The position numbers were made by a program, and so were the translations under genes. Under the pieces are notes generated by a model that worked only from the letters and a program-made list of their open reading frames with translations, did no database searches and was not told the DNA's origin. From Rheum nobile (lineage: Eukaryota; Streptophyta; Magnoliopsida; Caryophyllales; Polygonaceae): a DNA stretch of 64,000 nt. The stretch spans positions 3,162,001-3,226,000 of the forward strand of contig WOAB01000760.1 in NCBI GenBank assembly GCA_027886185.1, written 5' to 3'. Positions 23,557 to 37,649 of the stretch are shown here, piece by piece; within the stretch, counting starts at the first letter, position 1, and each line of letters begins with the position of its first letter.

Positions 23557-26500
23557 ATGTCACGAACAGCTTCGATTTTCATGGCGATTTGCCGCAGCAG
23601 GAAGCTGCTGCATCTGTCATCACCTTCGCACGTTTCTTCTACGCGATCGTCCTTCCGTGTCCTCTCTCGCCAGGTATATCAATTTCTCACAAAATCGCTG
23701 TATAATCCTTTGCAGATTCGTATACAATCACCATCTCTTTCTCTAATTTTGGTCTCCATATCCCTATGCGTTTCTTTGTGTTGTGTTGCTGGTTTGGATT
23801 TCTAGTTTTGTGATTGTTTAATCAATGATCGGATGTCTGTAGCAACTAGCAAGTATGTTGGAAGACGAGTGAAGTAAATTATACTGTCTCTATAGTTTTG
23901 GTATACAGTGATTTTTTATGCTTCTTCAAATACATCATCCCTTTCCAAAGAACAAATATTGTCCTCTTGCAATAGGGATATATTACTGCAAGTTTATTTA
24001 TCCCTGCTACATAGATGTTAATTTGTTATCACCTCTTACTCGAGTGCCTGTCTTAGGGGATGTAGCTAGTTTTGTAGTAAAAATCACTAGAAACAAACTA
24101 GCATTGGTATATAGCTCTTAACTTCCACGGGAGTTTGAACAGATTGTATATGCTTATCGTACTTTTGATGTATGATTTTCTCTTTCTGCTTTTGCAAGCT
24201 GACTAGGATCACACTATAGTTAGGCAACATATCTTTAGTTTTATGTTGCTTCTGTTTTTCCTAATTTGTCAACGGGAAACTTAGTTGAGATTTTTTTAAT
24301 AAGATGAGCATGGATGCCCAAACTGTTGCTGATCGGTTGCGCGGTTCTGGTCTACTGCAAACACAAGCCCTTATTGGAGGAAAATGGATGGAAGCATATG
24401 ATGGCAAGACTATAAAGGTATTATTATATTAACAGTGACAATATTTCCTCCAAATTATAATGCTTTTGCTGTCATGGACCGTGAATGTCATGTTCTTATC
24501 TAACTCTGGTTAATGTGGCTAATTACCAGTGAGAACATCAGCAAAGAATATTTATAAAGCAAATCTGTATGGAATATGCTACAGAATGTGATATTTTCTT
24601 TGTCCTTCCTTTTATGGGTTGTATTTTGATATAACTCAATCTTAAGAGCTTTCCATGTGATGACAGGTGAATAATCCTGCTACTGATGAAGTTATAGCAA
24701 ATGTTTCTTGCGTGGGTGCACGTGAGACAGATGATGCAATCTCAGCAGCATATAATGCTTTCAAGTGTAACCTATCCATAACTTTTTTGCTCTTTTTTTT
24801 CTATACATATATATCCTTCTAACTGAGAAGTCAGATTCCATTTAAACCAAATTTTAGAATTTTATCATGAACTTCTGCTTGGGGTCCTCAAAGTTTTGTT
24901 CGAAACAGAAAATTATGGACATCTGCTTCAATGCTAATATAGATTTTAATTTCCATGAACGAATATTGTTTGTTAAGTTCTGTCAATTTGTTCCCTTGTA
25001 GCTTGGAGCAAAGTGACAGCAGCTGAAAGGAGCAAATGCCTGCGTAAATGGTACATCTCTTCTGCTTGATACAGTTTACTAACTGACTGACTCCGCACAA
25101 TGCTGTGCAACATGTCATGTGTGCTGTGAAACTCCGACAATGTTCAGGGACACAACAATATTACAAGCTTACATATATATTCTACTCAGAACACGGTTTT
25201 ATGATTTAATTGTTGCTTCAACATGATTATTAGCTATTGGCTTTTTCATGTAACTGATAATTGCATGAATGCAAATATGACATCGTTTGTTTAGTATCAT
25301 AAGGGTCTCATTTGGAATTCTTGGTCATTTTATACTGTTGTCTCTTCACTTGATAATGAAGGAAACTTCTCTCCCATGGTGTGTCGGATCCCTGATCTTG
25401 TTACTGTTTTTCTTGGATAGCTAAAAAAAAAACAAATATTGACCCCTTAAGAATATGAAGATCTACTTGCCAAGTAATAATTTTCTTTTCAGTTGATACC
25501 AGATCATCGATGACTATTATAAAAACCTTTTGGTGGAGTCCTGCATATTGTTTTTGGTTATATCTCTCATAATTGATCTGTTTCAGTCTTTCCAACCCCT
25601 TGAGTATTGTTAACACTTTGTTATTGCTTATTTTGGAAGTTAATCAATAACTTCAATTGTTCATGTATGTGAATCTTTGTGCTGTTTTTTTTTTCTTTTA
25701 TGACTTGTAATTTCACATCTAGTTCCATTTGCTTCTGCTTTCTCTAAGTCACAGGGCATCTACTATAGATCTCCTCTCATAAGTTAGAGATACCTCTGTG
25801 GATAATCCTATAGTTCTTAGAGTGACAGTCTGTTGCATTCCATTTGTTTCGTTTTTATATTTTGTAATCTGCCTTGAATATGGCTACTACTCCCTTTGAC
25901 TCTACAATTTTGACACGTTGCAGTCATATGAGTTAGTTGCCTAAAACTGTATGACTATTATTAAACGTTAGCTCTTTTTCTACTATTCTTAGAATTAGTG
26001 AGCATGTCGAGATTCAAGGCCTTGGATAAAAAAATGTTGCAGCATCCATCTTGCTCTTAATAAACTGTATACTGACCTGTTTGATTGTCTACGCACATGT
26101 TTTCTTTATAAGTCCTGGTATACTTGATCTATGGTTGAAATGTGCCCTTCAGTAAAATATAATTCATCATTCTGCATAGTCCGGCCCTTGTTCTTCTCGT
26201 GTTGCTGTAAAGTCTTATTGACTAAATATAAGTATATACTTGTGTTGGTTTTCTTATTCTTCTCCATGGATTTAACTTTCAGGTACGATTTATTGATTGC
26301 CCACAAAGAGGAGCTTGGGCAGCTTATAACATTAGAGCAAGGGAAACCCTTAAAAGAAGCAATTGGGGAGGTTATTTCTATTTCCCGAATTCTACTGGAA
26401 AGAATAACATAACTTTGTATTCTGCAGTAATTAAATAAAAATATTTAACTACAGGTTGTATATGGGGCTAGCTTTCTTGAGTTCTTTGCTGAAGAGGCAA

Positions 26501-29500
26501 AACGTGTTTATGGAGACATAATCCCGGCTCCGTTGTCTGACCGGAGGTTGTTTGTTCTGAAACAGGTGAGAATATTTGTTTCTATAACTTCAAAATAAGT
26601 TAAGGGAGCTTGTTACCATGTCTTCAGCACCTACTAATATTTGTCCAGATCCCTTGCATTGCTAAAACAACATATGCAACTGTTTTCTGTAGCCTGTAGG
26701 GGTTGTTGCTGCAATTACACCATGGAACTTCCCGCTGGCAATGATTACGAGGAAGGTATGTGAAAGTGAGCTGTATGATAAATGCTATGTCAATGCCATG
26801 GTTAAAAAAACATCTATACCAAGGAATATTGTACCATACTTTCAAAAGTGCATAGCGACCTCAAAACTTATTACAGTTTTCCTTTTGTATTCACTTCCAG
26901 GTTGGTCCTGCTTTGGCAAGTGGTTGTACTGTAGTTATTAAACCATCTGAATATACACCCTTGTCAGCTTTGGCAGCAGCTGAGCTCTCTCTACAAGCTG
27001 GCATACCTCCGGTAAATGTTCTGCTGAAATAGGCCATGTAAAGTCATTCGAATTTGCGTCATATGAATTTATGACTCCCTTTGTTATAGTCTTTTTCCAG
27101 TTTTATATTGATCTTGATTGATCTCTTTGTACAAGAAGTTGATTTCGATGGAAGGATATTTCTTTGCCTTGCTTCTTCACATTGTAGGGGTTCTTCCAAA
27201 TATGTGATTATACTAATTGGATTTTTTTCTCATATATAATGTCTGATTTCCTGTTTAGGGAGTCATTAATGTTGTCATGGGCAATGCTTCAGAAATTGGT
27301 GATAGCTTGATCAACAGTACCCAGGTATATAATTCCAAACAGCTTCCAGTATGCTATTTGAAATGGTTGTTATCCTTGCGCTCAGAATGATATGGTTTAT
27401 TTTCAAGTCGCAACAAAAAAAAAGCCTCCTTGTAGTGCAGGGCTTGATACATTTCACCCTTTGTACATAACTGGGTGTAGAATTGACTGAGATTGTATCA
27501 CTGTGATCAAGCACTATGAATGGATGAATGACCGCAATTTCAAAAAATTCAGGTTAGGAAACTTACATTTACAGGCTCAACTGCGGTTGGAAAGAAGTTG
27601 ATGGCGGGATGTGCTGAGACTGTAAAAAAGGTATTGATAGTTTTTCAAATATGTGTGATGTTTCGGTGGTCTCAAGTTTTTGCTGACAGCGTCAATTTGT
27701 GTCATTAGGTGTCACTTGAACTTGGTGGCAATGCACCTACTATAGTGTTTGATGATGCAGACTTGGATGTGGCAGTGAAAGGAGCTGTAAGTCATTTAGT
27801 TACCAAAGAAACTTGATGGCAATGCTCCTTGTACAGTGCTTTTGGGTTTCATGAATTTTCTTTTTCTGGTGTAATTACACGGAGTTGACGCAAAATCCGT
27901 TTGGTTTTCTTATACTTGTAGCTGGCAGCCAAGTTCCGAAACAGTGGACAAACATGTGTCTGTGCTAACAGAATTATTGTTCAAGAAGGTATGTATAGAT
28001 GGAGTTTATATCGCCAAATTGTTGGTTGTATCAACACTTTTGACTTCTACACTTCATATTTGGATGTGGCTGATCATTTGTGGAAATCGGTCCTACTGAA
28101 TTTACATCTTGTTTATGATTTCGTTTCTTTTCTTCTATGAGGTTATTTTACTAGTATAATATTTCTCTTTACCTTTTGCTTTCTAAATCTCCTCTCTTGG
28201 AGATTTCTTTTTAAAAAACCAACAATGCATCTTGAGGCCTTATCAGGTAATGTTTGAAAGTGCAGGTATCTATGGAAAATTTGCTACTGCCTTTTCAAAT
28301 GCTGTCGAGAAGCTTCAAGTTGGTGATGGATTTCTTGAAGGTGTTTCCCAGGTACAACTGCTTTTCTTAGGCTACGGCCATAGCCTTTATTTGGTTTTCG
28401 AACAAAAAACCCAAGGTACCATTTTAGCTATACAAGATGAGTTCTTTCCATATCTCTTACACATGAAATTGGTTACTTGTGTTGGCGCTTCACCTAGTAG
28501 CATGCTTCTGTGCATATATATATATATATATATCTCATTTTGAGACCGCAATATTTTCCCTTTTTTTAAGGCAGTGGCATTTTTGTTGCAGGGGCCACTT
28601 ATAAATCAAGCTGCTCTTGAGAAGGTGGTATAAAGTTTCTTGCAAATGCTGGATATGATATGAGATTTTTATCAATATTTATCATTTGGCTCGTTGACTG
28701 TTGGCAGGTTGAATCGTTTGTGGAAGATGCCACTTCCAAGGTTTGTTTTTGGAGTTTCAAAGTGATTTTCATTTGGAAAATAACATAACTGCTTCTAAAT
28801 GAAACCATTGATCATGAGCCTAATGGGGTTGATCACTTGATCCTTATGTCCTTCAAGCTTGAAAACTCAAGTTCTCGTAGCATGAACCTCTGAATTGGGG
28901 CTCACAAGATTTCCTCAAACAGCTCTGTGCATGACCTTTACCTTGATGACCCAGGATTCACATCATTTATTTGCTTTATTTTTATTTAAAGAAGGGATGA
29001 AAGAGTAGGTAGTTTGTTCAATCATATAATAGGCATCTTTCATCTCTGGATATGCCAATGGCTGGAAATGTCTTCCATTTGGTAACAGAATTGTCTATTT
29101 TGGCTCTTTTAAATTTTCAATATTTTTATATCTGAAGGGAGCAAAGATAATTCTTGGGGGTAAACGACACAACCTTGGATTGACATTCTATGAGCCCACA
29201 GTAATCACTGATGTCACCAAAGATATGTTTCTATCAAGGTACTCTCTTCTATATTGGTATTACATGTTGTAGATAGTATAGCATGTTCTTTTGCCTCTAG
29301 ATGATTAGCATGAAGCATCATTCGATAAGAGGCATGCCTTAGGACATCAGCAGAATGGTAGCTACTTGTCATATATATTACAGAGTAATAAGTATAAGGG
29401 AATAATTTACTGATTTGGGGTATCATAGTCGTTCAAGTTGTACAGAAGGCCCTGTCATGGGACTATTATTTTCGATATAGAGCTTTACTGACTTATTACG

Positions 29501-31171
29501 GAGGCCATGACCTGTTTGAGTACTGCCAAGTTCCTTATCCTGGTCAATGGAAGTTTGGAGGGTTCTTTGGGGGCAGGAGGGGGATTAGAGGCAGACACAA
29601 TAAATTAAGTTGCCGATTAGCTGGGTTTTTCCAGGGAGACATGCCATCTGGGTGAATTTGTTTCTCTTACAGGTAATGAATTTGAAACAATCTTTTGATT
29701 CATTTGCTTCCAATCAGCAGGAAACCGAATCAGCAGATTGTAAATGTATTACGGGATTGTTGTCACATCCCTATATGCTAATTTATCCTGTATACCAATC
29801 CCCTGCTGAATGGAAGAGATTGACTCAAGGGAAGGAATCAATGCACATTATCGTCGGACTCAGGAGGAACAAGAAACCCATCAATTCGTGTTTCTTAATT
29901 GCAAATACTCTATGGAAGTTGATGGAGAAGTTATTATGTGGTTGTGGTTTAAGTGACCTCTGAGATCATTGAAAGGATGTGTTTGGTGGATGAAGAGAAG
30001 CAAGAAAAGGGCTCTGTTATATGGAAAATGTGGGGAACTTCCGAGATAGTGTGGGAGAGAGGGAGAGAGAGTAATCATTTTCATAGGGGAGGAATAGAAT
30101 CTTCACGATTTCTCCTTTGGTCCTGGTTGGCTATAGAATTTAGAATTTGCCTTCTAATTTCAAATTTTGTTGCACAGAAATGAAGTTTTTGGACCTGTTG
30201 CACCCCTTATGCGATTCAAGACTGAAGAGGAAGCAATTGACATGGCAAATGACACTAATGCAGGTTCTTCCTATAGTCTCTCTATTGCTGAGACAATCAA
30301 ACACCAATCAGTATTACTCAACGTATAAAATGTATTCACCTAAGAGACGTAATGGTATCATTTTAAAAATCTACATGGTATCCCTGTGATTTTTATTTGG
30401 GTCTTTTCTATGTCAATCACATAACTTTTGATGTCCGTTTCCCGCTCTGAATTTTGGAAGTATGCATAATGTCTGATTTTACTATTAACAAAATGCTACA
30501 TCCGAAACCAATTTCAGGAGTCCTATTATGTCCATGTCTTATCTGCATGCCAAGAATGTTTTGTAGTATATTTATCTGACGTTAATAGGATTTCTAGTCT
30601 GCAAGATTACTCAGCTATATGTCAATCAACGCAAATTGTACATGCAATGAAGTAATAAGTACTTACCAAAAGACTTTGAATCTGTAAATACAGGGTTAGC
30701 TGCGTATCTTTTTACAACTAATATTCAGCGTTCTTGGCGAGTTGCCGAAGCTCTTGAATATGGAATAGTTGGAATTAATGAGGGACTGGTCTCTAATGAG
30801 GTTTGTTTCTCTATCTTGTTTGTCTCAAAGTATAGGTCAATAGTCATTTTGAGTAATAAATAATTTGTTGACGTACAGGTGGCTCCCTTTGGTGGGTTCA
30901 AACAATCTGGTCTTGGGCGAGAAGGTTCCAAATACGGGATAGATGAATATCTAGAAGTATGTCAAATACTTTCTTCCTCTCCTATTTCTGCATTTTGGGT
31001 TTCTTTCTTTGGAATATATGAAGCAGTTGTTTTAATTAGTTATTAAAAAGTTATGTTATGAACTATCCTTTTTGAGAACATAACATAACCTTCACCATAT
31101 TCTTAACTGTGCAATTCTCTTCCCTTTTGTTCTAGATAAAATATGTTTGCTTGGGAAATATGAATGCCTAA
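23557..31171 (+). CDS. ALDH5F1: Succinate-semialdehyde dehydrogenase, mitochondrial (ALDH5F1), 20 exons
   Basis: Oxidises succinic semialdehyde to succinate with NAD+, the last step of the GABA shunt in mitochondria. Exons read from GT-AG borders and frame: 23557-23673, 24304-24417, 24667-24766, 25002-25050, 26283-26370, 26455-26565, 26693-26755, 26901-27011, 27259-27324, 27553-27630, 27709-27786, 27922-27988, 28266-28351, 28592-28624, 28708-28740, 29138-29238, 30178-30263, 30694-30800, 30879-30956, 31136-31171. They join into 1602 bases without a stop: 533 residues, close to Arabidopsis SSADH (528 as recalled). Residues 1-39 (MSRTASIFMAICRSRKLL...) are Arg/Ser-rich without acids, a mitochondrial presequence. 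Visible motifs: ITPWNFPLAMITRK (~201-214), TFTGSTAVGKK (~278), catalytic Glu303 in LELGGNAP, catalytic Cys337 with the redox-pair Cys339 in SGQTCVCANR, and KEIFGP-like NEVFGPVAP. No lesions seen; the gene looks functional. Confidence 0.95.
28517..28535. repeat. (TA)n microsatellite in an SSADH intron
   Basis: A run of about nine TA units in the intron after exon 13. Confidence 0.85.
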
Positions 31172-31977
31172 ACGGTGTCACACTTCAAGTCCCAGCAACT
31201 AGCAATCTCTCAAAACAATGTACGTATCAGCCCTCTTTTGCTACATGCTAGCTTATATACTGTAAATATATTAATGTGTTTCTTATTGTCTCAGAAAGAA
31301 ACAAAGATTGTTAAATCGCACATCTGTTATTCCAAGAGAGGCATCTATTGCGGCTGGTGGTGTAGGCAGAGTAGAAATAAGTCGTCCGGAGGGTTCATGA
31401 TGTGACCGAACTGAATAAGGTTCATGCTGAATCGATGAACAGAGTGGGGCAAGGGCAAGGTCGAGCGTAATTAGAGTAATTAAATTACCGTCTCTCTCTC
31501 TCAATTGCTTACAGTTTTTAAAAAGATGGTTCAAAATCCAGAAAGCTAAAACCCACAGACACAGCTATAGGGATTAAGGAGTGATTGGTGGTGGAGCATT
31601 TCTTGTGAATTCAAACGACTTGATTAACACCAAAGCTTGATTCAAATGCAGAGCCAATCCTGCATGTTCCCATTCGGGGTTTAACCTAAGCAACCATGTT
31701 AGACTTTTGAAGAACGATTTGGGATTTGCTGGGACTAGGAGCAACAAAAAGACCGGGTTTGGGTGGAGGTGGTTTTAAGACAAATTAAAACTAAACCTTT
31801 TTTCTATGAATCGGATCTAAGACGAGGATATATGTTTTCTGTTTGGGTGATCATTTAAACTAGTTATTTAATAAATTACTGGTTAAAAAAATTAAAAAAG
31901 TTTAACTAGTTCAAATCAACTCAGCTAGATTAATTAACTAGTTCAAGGGAGTAACTTAGATCCAAAGTTAACAAAAT
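31172..31977. other. 3' flank of SSADH
   Basis: Holds the 3' UTR (extent not determined) and unremarkable flanking sequence. No second gene is recognised; short ORFs on either strand lack domain features. Confidence 0.5.
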
Positions 31978-32400
31978 CGGGATTCTAGGATCGGATTGGT
32001 GAGGGATCTTTGGGTCGGATCGTGAATCGTAAGATTTTATATTATAACTAAAAGTATTTAGTAACAAACTAATATGTTATATGATTATTATATATTAAGC
32101 TGAAAAACATTTAAATATTTGATAATGAGTATGTAGTAATGTTATCAAGATAATTAGAATAATAATTAACTATTTTTCATATATAAATCTTGATCGTATA
32201 AATAAGTGATAACATGGATTGTAGGATGGTTATAATCGTATCTGAGATCAGAGAATCGTACACAAGATTCTACCCATTTTATTTTGTAAATTAAAATCCT
32301 ATCTTTAATAAGATCCCAACTAGGATCGATGATCGTTTTATCTAACATGAATTATAAAATCTTTAGAATCGTAGTCCGGATCGGGATTCTGATAACATTG
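31978..32400. repeat. Dispersed repeat rich in GATTCTAAxGAT words (copy 1)
   Basis: Read on the minus strand this segment contains ACGATTCTAAAGATTTTATA, AGATAGGATTTTAATT and GTAGAATCTTGTGTACGATT. In similar order the region 49676-50215 (plus strand) has ATGATTCTAACGATTTTATG, AGTAGGATAGTAATATTTTG and GTAAGATCTTGTGTATATCC. The two are diverged copies of one family in opposite orientation. Boundaries and class are unknown. Confidence 0.5.
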
Positions 32401-33531
32401 CTTAAATCGCAGGGGATTGTCTGTTTAAATTGCCTAAAATGGAGGCCGGATATACAATGTATTCAAAAAGTATAAAATAGAAATTGTAAACTGTAAGTAG
32501 TTAAAACTAGTTTTTCATATCCAAACGCAACTTAGTGATTCTTTAAAATTTCAACTCACACTTTACTTAGTTATTCAATTATAACTCAAAATTCAATACA
32601 ATTAGTTAAACAACTCATACATCCAAACATACTCTTAATATAGGAGTAGTTTTAATGGTTTATCTATCCTTTTCCCTTAATGTTAAGTAGCTCGATTTAG
32701 AATACTTTCTTATCGGTTTTCGTTTAAACAACCAGATTTAGAAAGATTTTCTAAAAGTTTTAAAAATCTATTTTATTCAATTTAGAAGAATATTTTATGA
32801 AATCAGGGCTCTTTAACTTTTCTGCACCATTGCCATTAAATGTTTTTTCTTTGACTAAAGAGTTATAGTAAATATGTCATTTGCTTAAAATATTTGTGTT
32901 GATAATGCAGTCAAAAAACCCCAATGTATCCAATATTTATGTGTTGTTGGTTTCCTCCAACCCGTGTTGCGCCATTCTCTTTCGTTTTGTCTATTTTTCT
33001 AGCTCTTTTCAGTTTTGTTTTTCTTTCTTGTATTGTTTTGTTGTAATTTGCTCTCTCTAGTCGATTTGTTCTGACTGTCGATTCTTCAGCCTCTCGAGAA
33101 TCCTTGTCAGATGTGATTTGGATTTTCGAATTCTTTTCTTATATAAAAAAAAACTCATAAGGTTTATGTAAATTTAACATGGTTTATTCAAAATTTAGAT
33201 GGTTGAATATTCTTTTTAAGTTGAGAATAATATCCAAGTGCTAAGATACTTTAGCAATTAGATTATGATTGCCTTGAATTCAGCAACTGATGAGAAAGTT
33301 ACAGTATATTACCATCACGGCATCATATAATCGTACGGCCTTGATATGCCATTGACTTTCTGAAGCAATCATTTGCCCATGCATAAAAAGGAAGAGTCTT
33401 TAAATGCCACCGTCTGAAGAATCTGTGTACTCCTACATTTAAGTCATAGCAAGTAATCCAATTAGCCAATAGCAACCATAAACAGTACTCCAAATATTAG
33501 GTTAATAGAGATTTTGTAAATTTTAACTTTT
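32401..33531. other. Intergenic, nothing recognised
   Basis: AT-rich sequence; no supported ORF, terminal repeat or RNA gene. Confidence 0.5.
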
Positions 33532-33706
33532 AATTCTTTTTTTCGTTAAAAAATATATGTCAAAAGAAACATAGAGTTATCAACTATGAGAAAGTCTTAC
33601 AAATCTAACCTAAATTCTTCATTGGTGATCAAAGTCTTTTTTCCTTTCAATTCTTTTTCGTTAAAAAATATATGTCAAAAGAAACATAGAGTTATCAACT
33701 ATGAGA
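33532..33706. repeat. Direct repeat pair, ~60 bp, spaced 118 bp
   Basis: AATTCTTTTTTTCGTTAAAA followed by ATATATGTCAAAAGAAACAT and AGAGTTATCAACTATGAGA occurs at 33532-33591. It recurs at 33649-33706 with two T residues fewer in the T-run. The remainder between the copies is unique. Confidence 0.85.
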
Positions 33707-35338
33707 TTTAAAAAAAAAAGGTTAAGTAATTTATTTATCAATTTGAGAAAGTTTGCGTAATTTTTTAACAAATATTTTGCGCTGATTTACTGTTTTGAAA
33801 AAAAAGGTGATTCGAGACATAACGTATAGACTATAGTACTAATATATACGTTTACTCCGTGACTAAATTTTTGTACAACGTTATAACTTTCAATTAACTA
33901 AAATAAAATCTAGGGAAAATTGCATAATATATTCGAGTTTTCAGGATAGTTGAACTCAAAGTCTTAACTTCAGTTGTGATCTTACGTGACTTATGGGCAG
34001 GTTAGTTGAACTCAAAGTCTAACTCAAATTTAAGATGTATTTCTTGACCAAAATAAATAAATTTAAGATGTATTGTTATAATTTTCCCTAAAATTCAAAG
34101 GGGGAAAATTAAAATAAAGGCAATTTATTTCATCAATGTTAGAGTTAAAGTGCTTTTCCCTTCCTTGGCCGAGTTGAAAAGTAAATTAAAGGAGTTACAA
34201 AACTCCAAGAAACTCAAAGGGCTAACCAAACATGAAGAATATATCCTTATGGTATCTGATTCCGATAGTTTTTGGTTCACATATATTATGGAATTTATCT
34301 CAATTAAATCGTTTGAGATAAGTATTAAAAATAGTTTACTTTATATGATTTTTTAGTATGGGTTCCTTAGTAATTAAGGTTGTCAAGCTAGGTGTATTCA
34401 ATTATTTTCTAGGAAAATTGGTGGAAAATAGTTCCATAAAGTTACTGTTAGTTGAAAAATATATTGAATTTGTGGAATAATTTTCTATCAACGTCTTCTT
34501 TATTTAGTGGCCTGTATTTGACCCAAATTAAATAGAACGTACAATTGGGATTGTGTTTTAGGGTCATATATATGTTTGGTGAGACAGCAATATGGAAATA
34601 CAAATATTTTATTTGTTAGTATAATGACAATTTATTTGCATGTGTAAATAGTGTAAAATCTGATTGAGTGAGTTCCAGAGGAAATGGAAACATCGGAGTA
34701 TAAAAATAAATACTCAGCAATATAAATGTTATTTTACAAATAACTTTTTATAATTTGACTGCTCCATTATTTTTTGTGCGAAGGCGAAAAAAAAAAGTCA
34801 TGAAGTGATTTAATTACTACAAATTATCGACCATTGCTAGGGTCTAGGGTGATTTTATGAAAATATCACAATTAGTGGGTGCTTGTGTGTAATTTAACCT
34901 AAGTTTTGTATTTCTAGCTAGCTCTCAAATAAAAATAATGGACAGGAATGAAAGATAAAAGGGGGTGAGAAAAGTAATATATTCTTTTTTTTATATTACA
35001 AAAATAAAGGTAAGAAAGATTCAAGCATAGAGGAATGGAATATATTCAGTTGAGGAAGAGAATAAATTCCAAAGCAAAAACTCCGCTATACAAAGACGTA
35101 CGTGTTAGAACATGCTTGAAATCTAAGCTAACATATAAATTACAACCACAACTACCCCACCTCCTCATACTTTTCTCCTCGTCAAGTTTGTGTGGTTGCA
35201 ATTATCTAATTATTATACAAAATTATGACCTAAAAGTTAAACCATCATCACTCTAATTTCAATTGCCTTTTTCAAACAACTACTATACCTAGAATATAAC
35301 GAGGACAAGGCAAACCTGAATCACGGATCTTAAAAATT
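33707..35338. other. Intergenic, nothing recognised
   Basis: AT-rich; several short ORFs (for example 34150-34356, 35035-35256) lack known motifs or coding character. Confidence 0.5.
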
Positions 35339-35669
35339 GGGGCTCATTTGGTTGAGCGTGGAAAATCAAGTTTTTAAAAATTTAAATATTTTTTAGGAAT
35401 TGTAAATTGTTTAAAATTATGAAATTATATTTGGTTCAAAATTGTTGTTTTTATATTAATATAGAAAATAATAATATTTTTACTTAAAAACGTAGAAAGT
35501 AAATCTTACCTACATCTTCAAGGTAAGTGTAATTTCTTGATTTGAAGAAATTGTAACTTCCTGAAAATTAAATTTTCACGTTTTATTTTTAAACCAAACA
35601 TAAGAAATAAATGTTGTTTCCTGATAAAGTTCAACTTCCTAGGAAGTGTAACACGAATCAAACGAGGGG
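35339..35669. mobile_element. MITE-like inverted-repeat element, ~330 bp
   Basis: The left end is GGGGCTCATTTGGTTGAGCG; the complement of the right end is CCCCTCGTTTGATTCGTG. The interior is AT-rich with partly matching inverted segments (GTAATTTCTTGATTTGAAGA versus GAAATAAATGTTGTTTCC). The target duplication is unclear (TTG/TTG possible). The termini resemble Tourist-type GGGCTCGTTTGGT ends, like the element at 49270-49461. Confidence 0.5.
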
Positions 35670-36163
35670 TTGGTTTGTAGTAGGTTGATTAATTAAACTC
35701 AAAATTATTCAATTAAAGAATAAAATTTAGACCTAATTTATTTGTTATCGACGCATTTCACCATTTATGGTTGCTTGTGATAATTAACCACATGTTACCT
35801 ACTTACCTCATGTATTAGTGTAGCTTAGTACGTAGGTAGTTTAGTCAAAAATTCAATAACTTATTTAATGTACAATAAAAATAATGAAATAAAATAGTAC
35901 TATATATGTGATTAACTTAATCGTACGTATGAGGAATGTCAAAACGTTCTACAGTTTGACCACTTTTATATTGTAGTGTATTTCACAGCTCTTTTTTTTT
36001 ATTCAAAATTATATTTTTAGTAACTAATTTATTTGGAAAAAAATTAAACATGTTCCAGAATTTTTATTTGGTCTAAAATTTATAAACTTTGTAAAATGTT
36101 ACAAATGAGCCCTTATACCTCTGTTTGATCCAATAGAGTCTATGAAGTTTGCAAAAAAAAAAA
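35670..36163. other. Intergenic, nothing recognised
   Basis: AT-rich sequence between two inverted-repeat elements. Confidence 0.5.
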
Positions 36164-37277
36164 GGGTGTTGTTAAACGCACCCATAATTTTTTTTATTTA
36201 CATCCACTATATGTATGCGGAATGTGGAAGCATATATATTGATCTATGCATGCGGAACGCATATACTTATGTATATGCATTAGAAATACACACGCATATG
36301 TATGCGCACTGCGCATACATACACGTGTGTATCCGCAGTGTGCATGCACATATTATTTCTGCTGTTCATTAACGTTAACGATCCTATTATGAATGTTTTA
36401 GATTTTTTTGATTCGAATGAGTTAAGTTTACTATATTTATTATTATATAATTTTATGTTAAATTAGTTACTTCTATATACCATATAGTTTGTTATATATT
36501 CTACGGTTTTTCTAGTGTGTGCTCATTGGTATATGCTAACTAGTTATTTCAAAGTTATTTATATCTTTTTATATTTTTAGTTATATTATTTATTATTTAT
36601 AATTAAAATTATTTATAATATATATGCATAAAATTATGAATTAAAAATTACGTTAAAATTATTTATAAATTAAAATATAGGGCCAAATACTAAAATTTAC
36701 ATTTCAATTTATATAGTTGGTATAATTAGTAATATATGATTAATGATGCAAAAGTGGAAAAATACATATTAAAAATATTTGAAATAAATATGTGATATAC
36801 TTTAACCACTTTTTTCTTTTAATTAGTTATACAATTAATATAGTCTTCATTACTAAAATTAAATTTATATGTTTGTTATTCAATTATTTGCATGAAATTC
36901 TTGGTTTAATTACTCTCTATTTTTGTATATAAATTTGCGAATATTTTTTCAATTCTAATCATATAAATGTCAAAAATTGAGCGTATACTTTACCATATTA
37001 TTTTTTTAAATATTATTTAATATATAGAAAGAAAAACAATACAAATATTCTAAATATCTCGTTCAAGGCGTCATATCCAAAATTTGCCGTTCAAACATAA
37101 TCTTGTCGTTAACGTTTAATTTTGAACGTGTGCGCATGCGAAATGCGCATACATATGCGTATGTATACGCACTGCGGATACATATGCGTATGGTTTTCGA
37201 ATGCATAAACAGAAGTATACGCATTCCACATGCGTGAGTGTGAATAATAAAAAAGTTATTGGTGTATTTAATACCTC
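36164..37277. mobile_element. Inverted-repeat element, family B copy 1
   Basis: The left end is GGGTGTTGTTAAACGCACCC at 36164; the complement of the right end is GAGGTATTAAATACACC at 37277. Just inside both ends come TTTTTTATTxACATCC / TTTTTTATTATTCACACTC segments, then blocks of TATGCGCATACATATGCG words (36200-36360 and 37120-37240) in mirrored orientation, and a shared GTTAACGTTAACG-like stretch. Both flanks are A-runs, so the target duplication cannot be judged. The centre (36380-37080) is AT-rich and non-coding. Confidence 0.65.
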
Positions 37278-37649
37278 GAAAAAAAAAAGTTACAAATGAG
37301 TATCTGAATATTAGATTTAATGTTAATAATAAAGTCGCTATGTTAATTAAATTCTCATAATATATACGTACAAAGACTTCAATTGACAAAAAAAAATTCA
37401 AAAACTAATCTAATATATAGATATAAAATTTAGAAAGTAATTTGTTATTTTTTCAAAGTTGAGAAACTGTAATTAGACAAATAAAAGTTTGGAGAGTCGT
37501 TTACTTTTTTTTTTTTTATGTAGTCTAAGGATCGACTGTAAATAAAATGTAGCTATTTTTTTCCAAAAACCGTGGCCATGGTACAATAGTTCTTAGGAAA
37601 AAAAAAGTTACTAAAAGATCAGTTATCATACACAGGGAAAATGTTCACG
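37278..37649. other. Intergenic, nothing recognised
   Basis: AT-rich with A and T runs; no features. Confidence 0.5.

Noticed and set aside
28232..28543. 103-residue ORF as a separate small gene
   Set aside because: It is SSADH exon 13 read on into its intron.
29610..29963. 117-residue ORF in the SSADH region
   Set aside because: It lies wholly within the intron after exon 16 and has no motif; the flanking exons join in frame without it.
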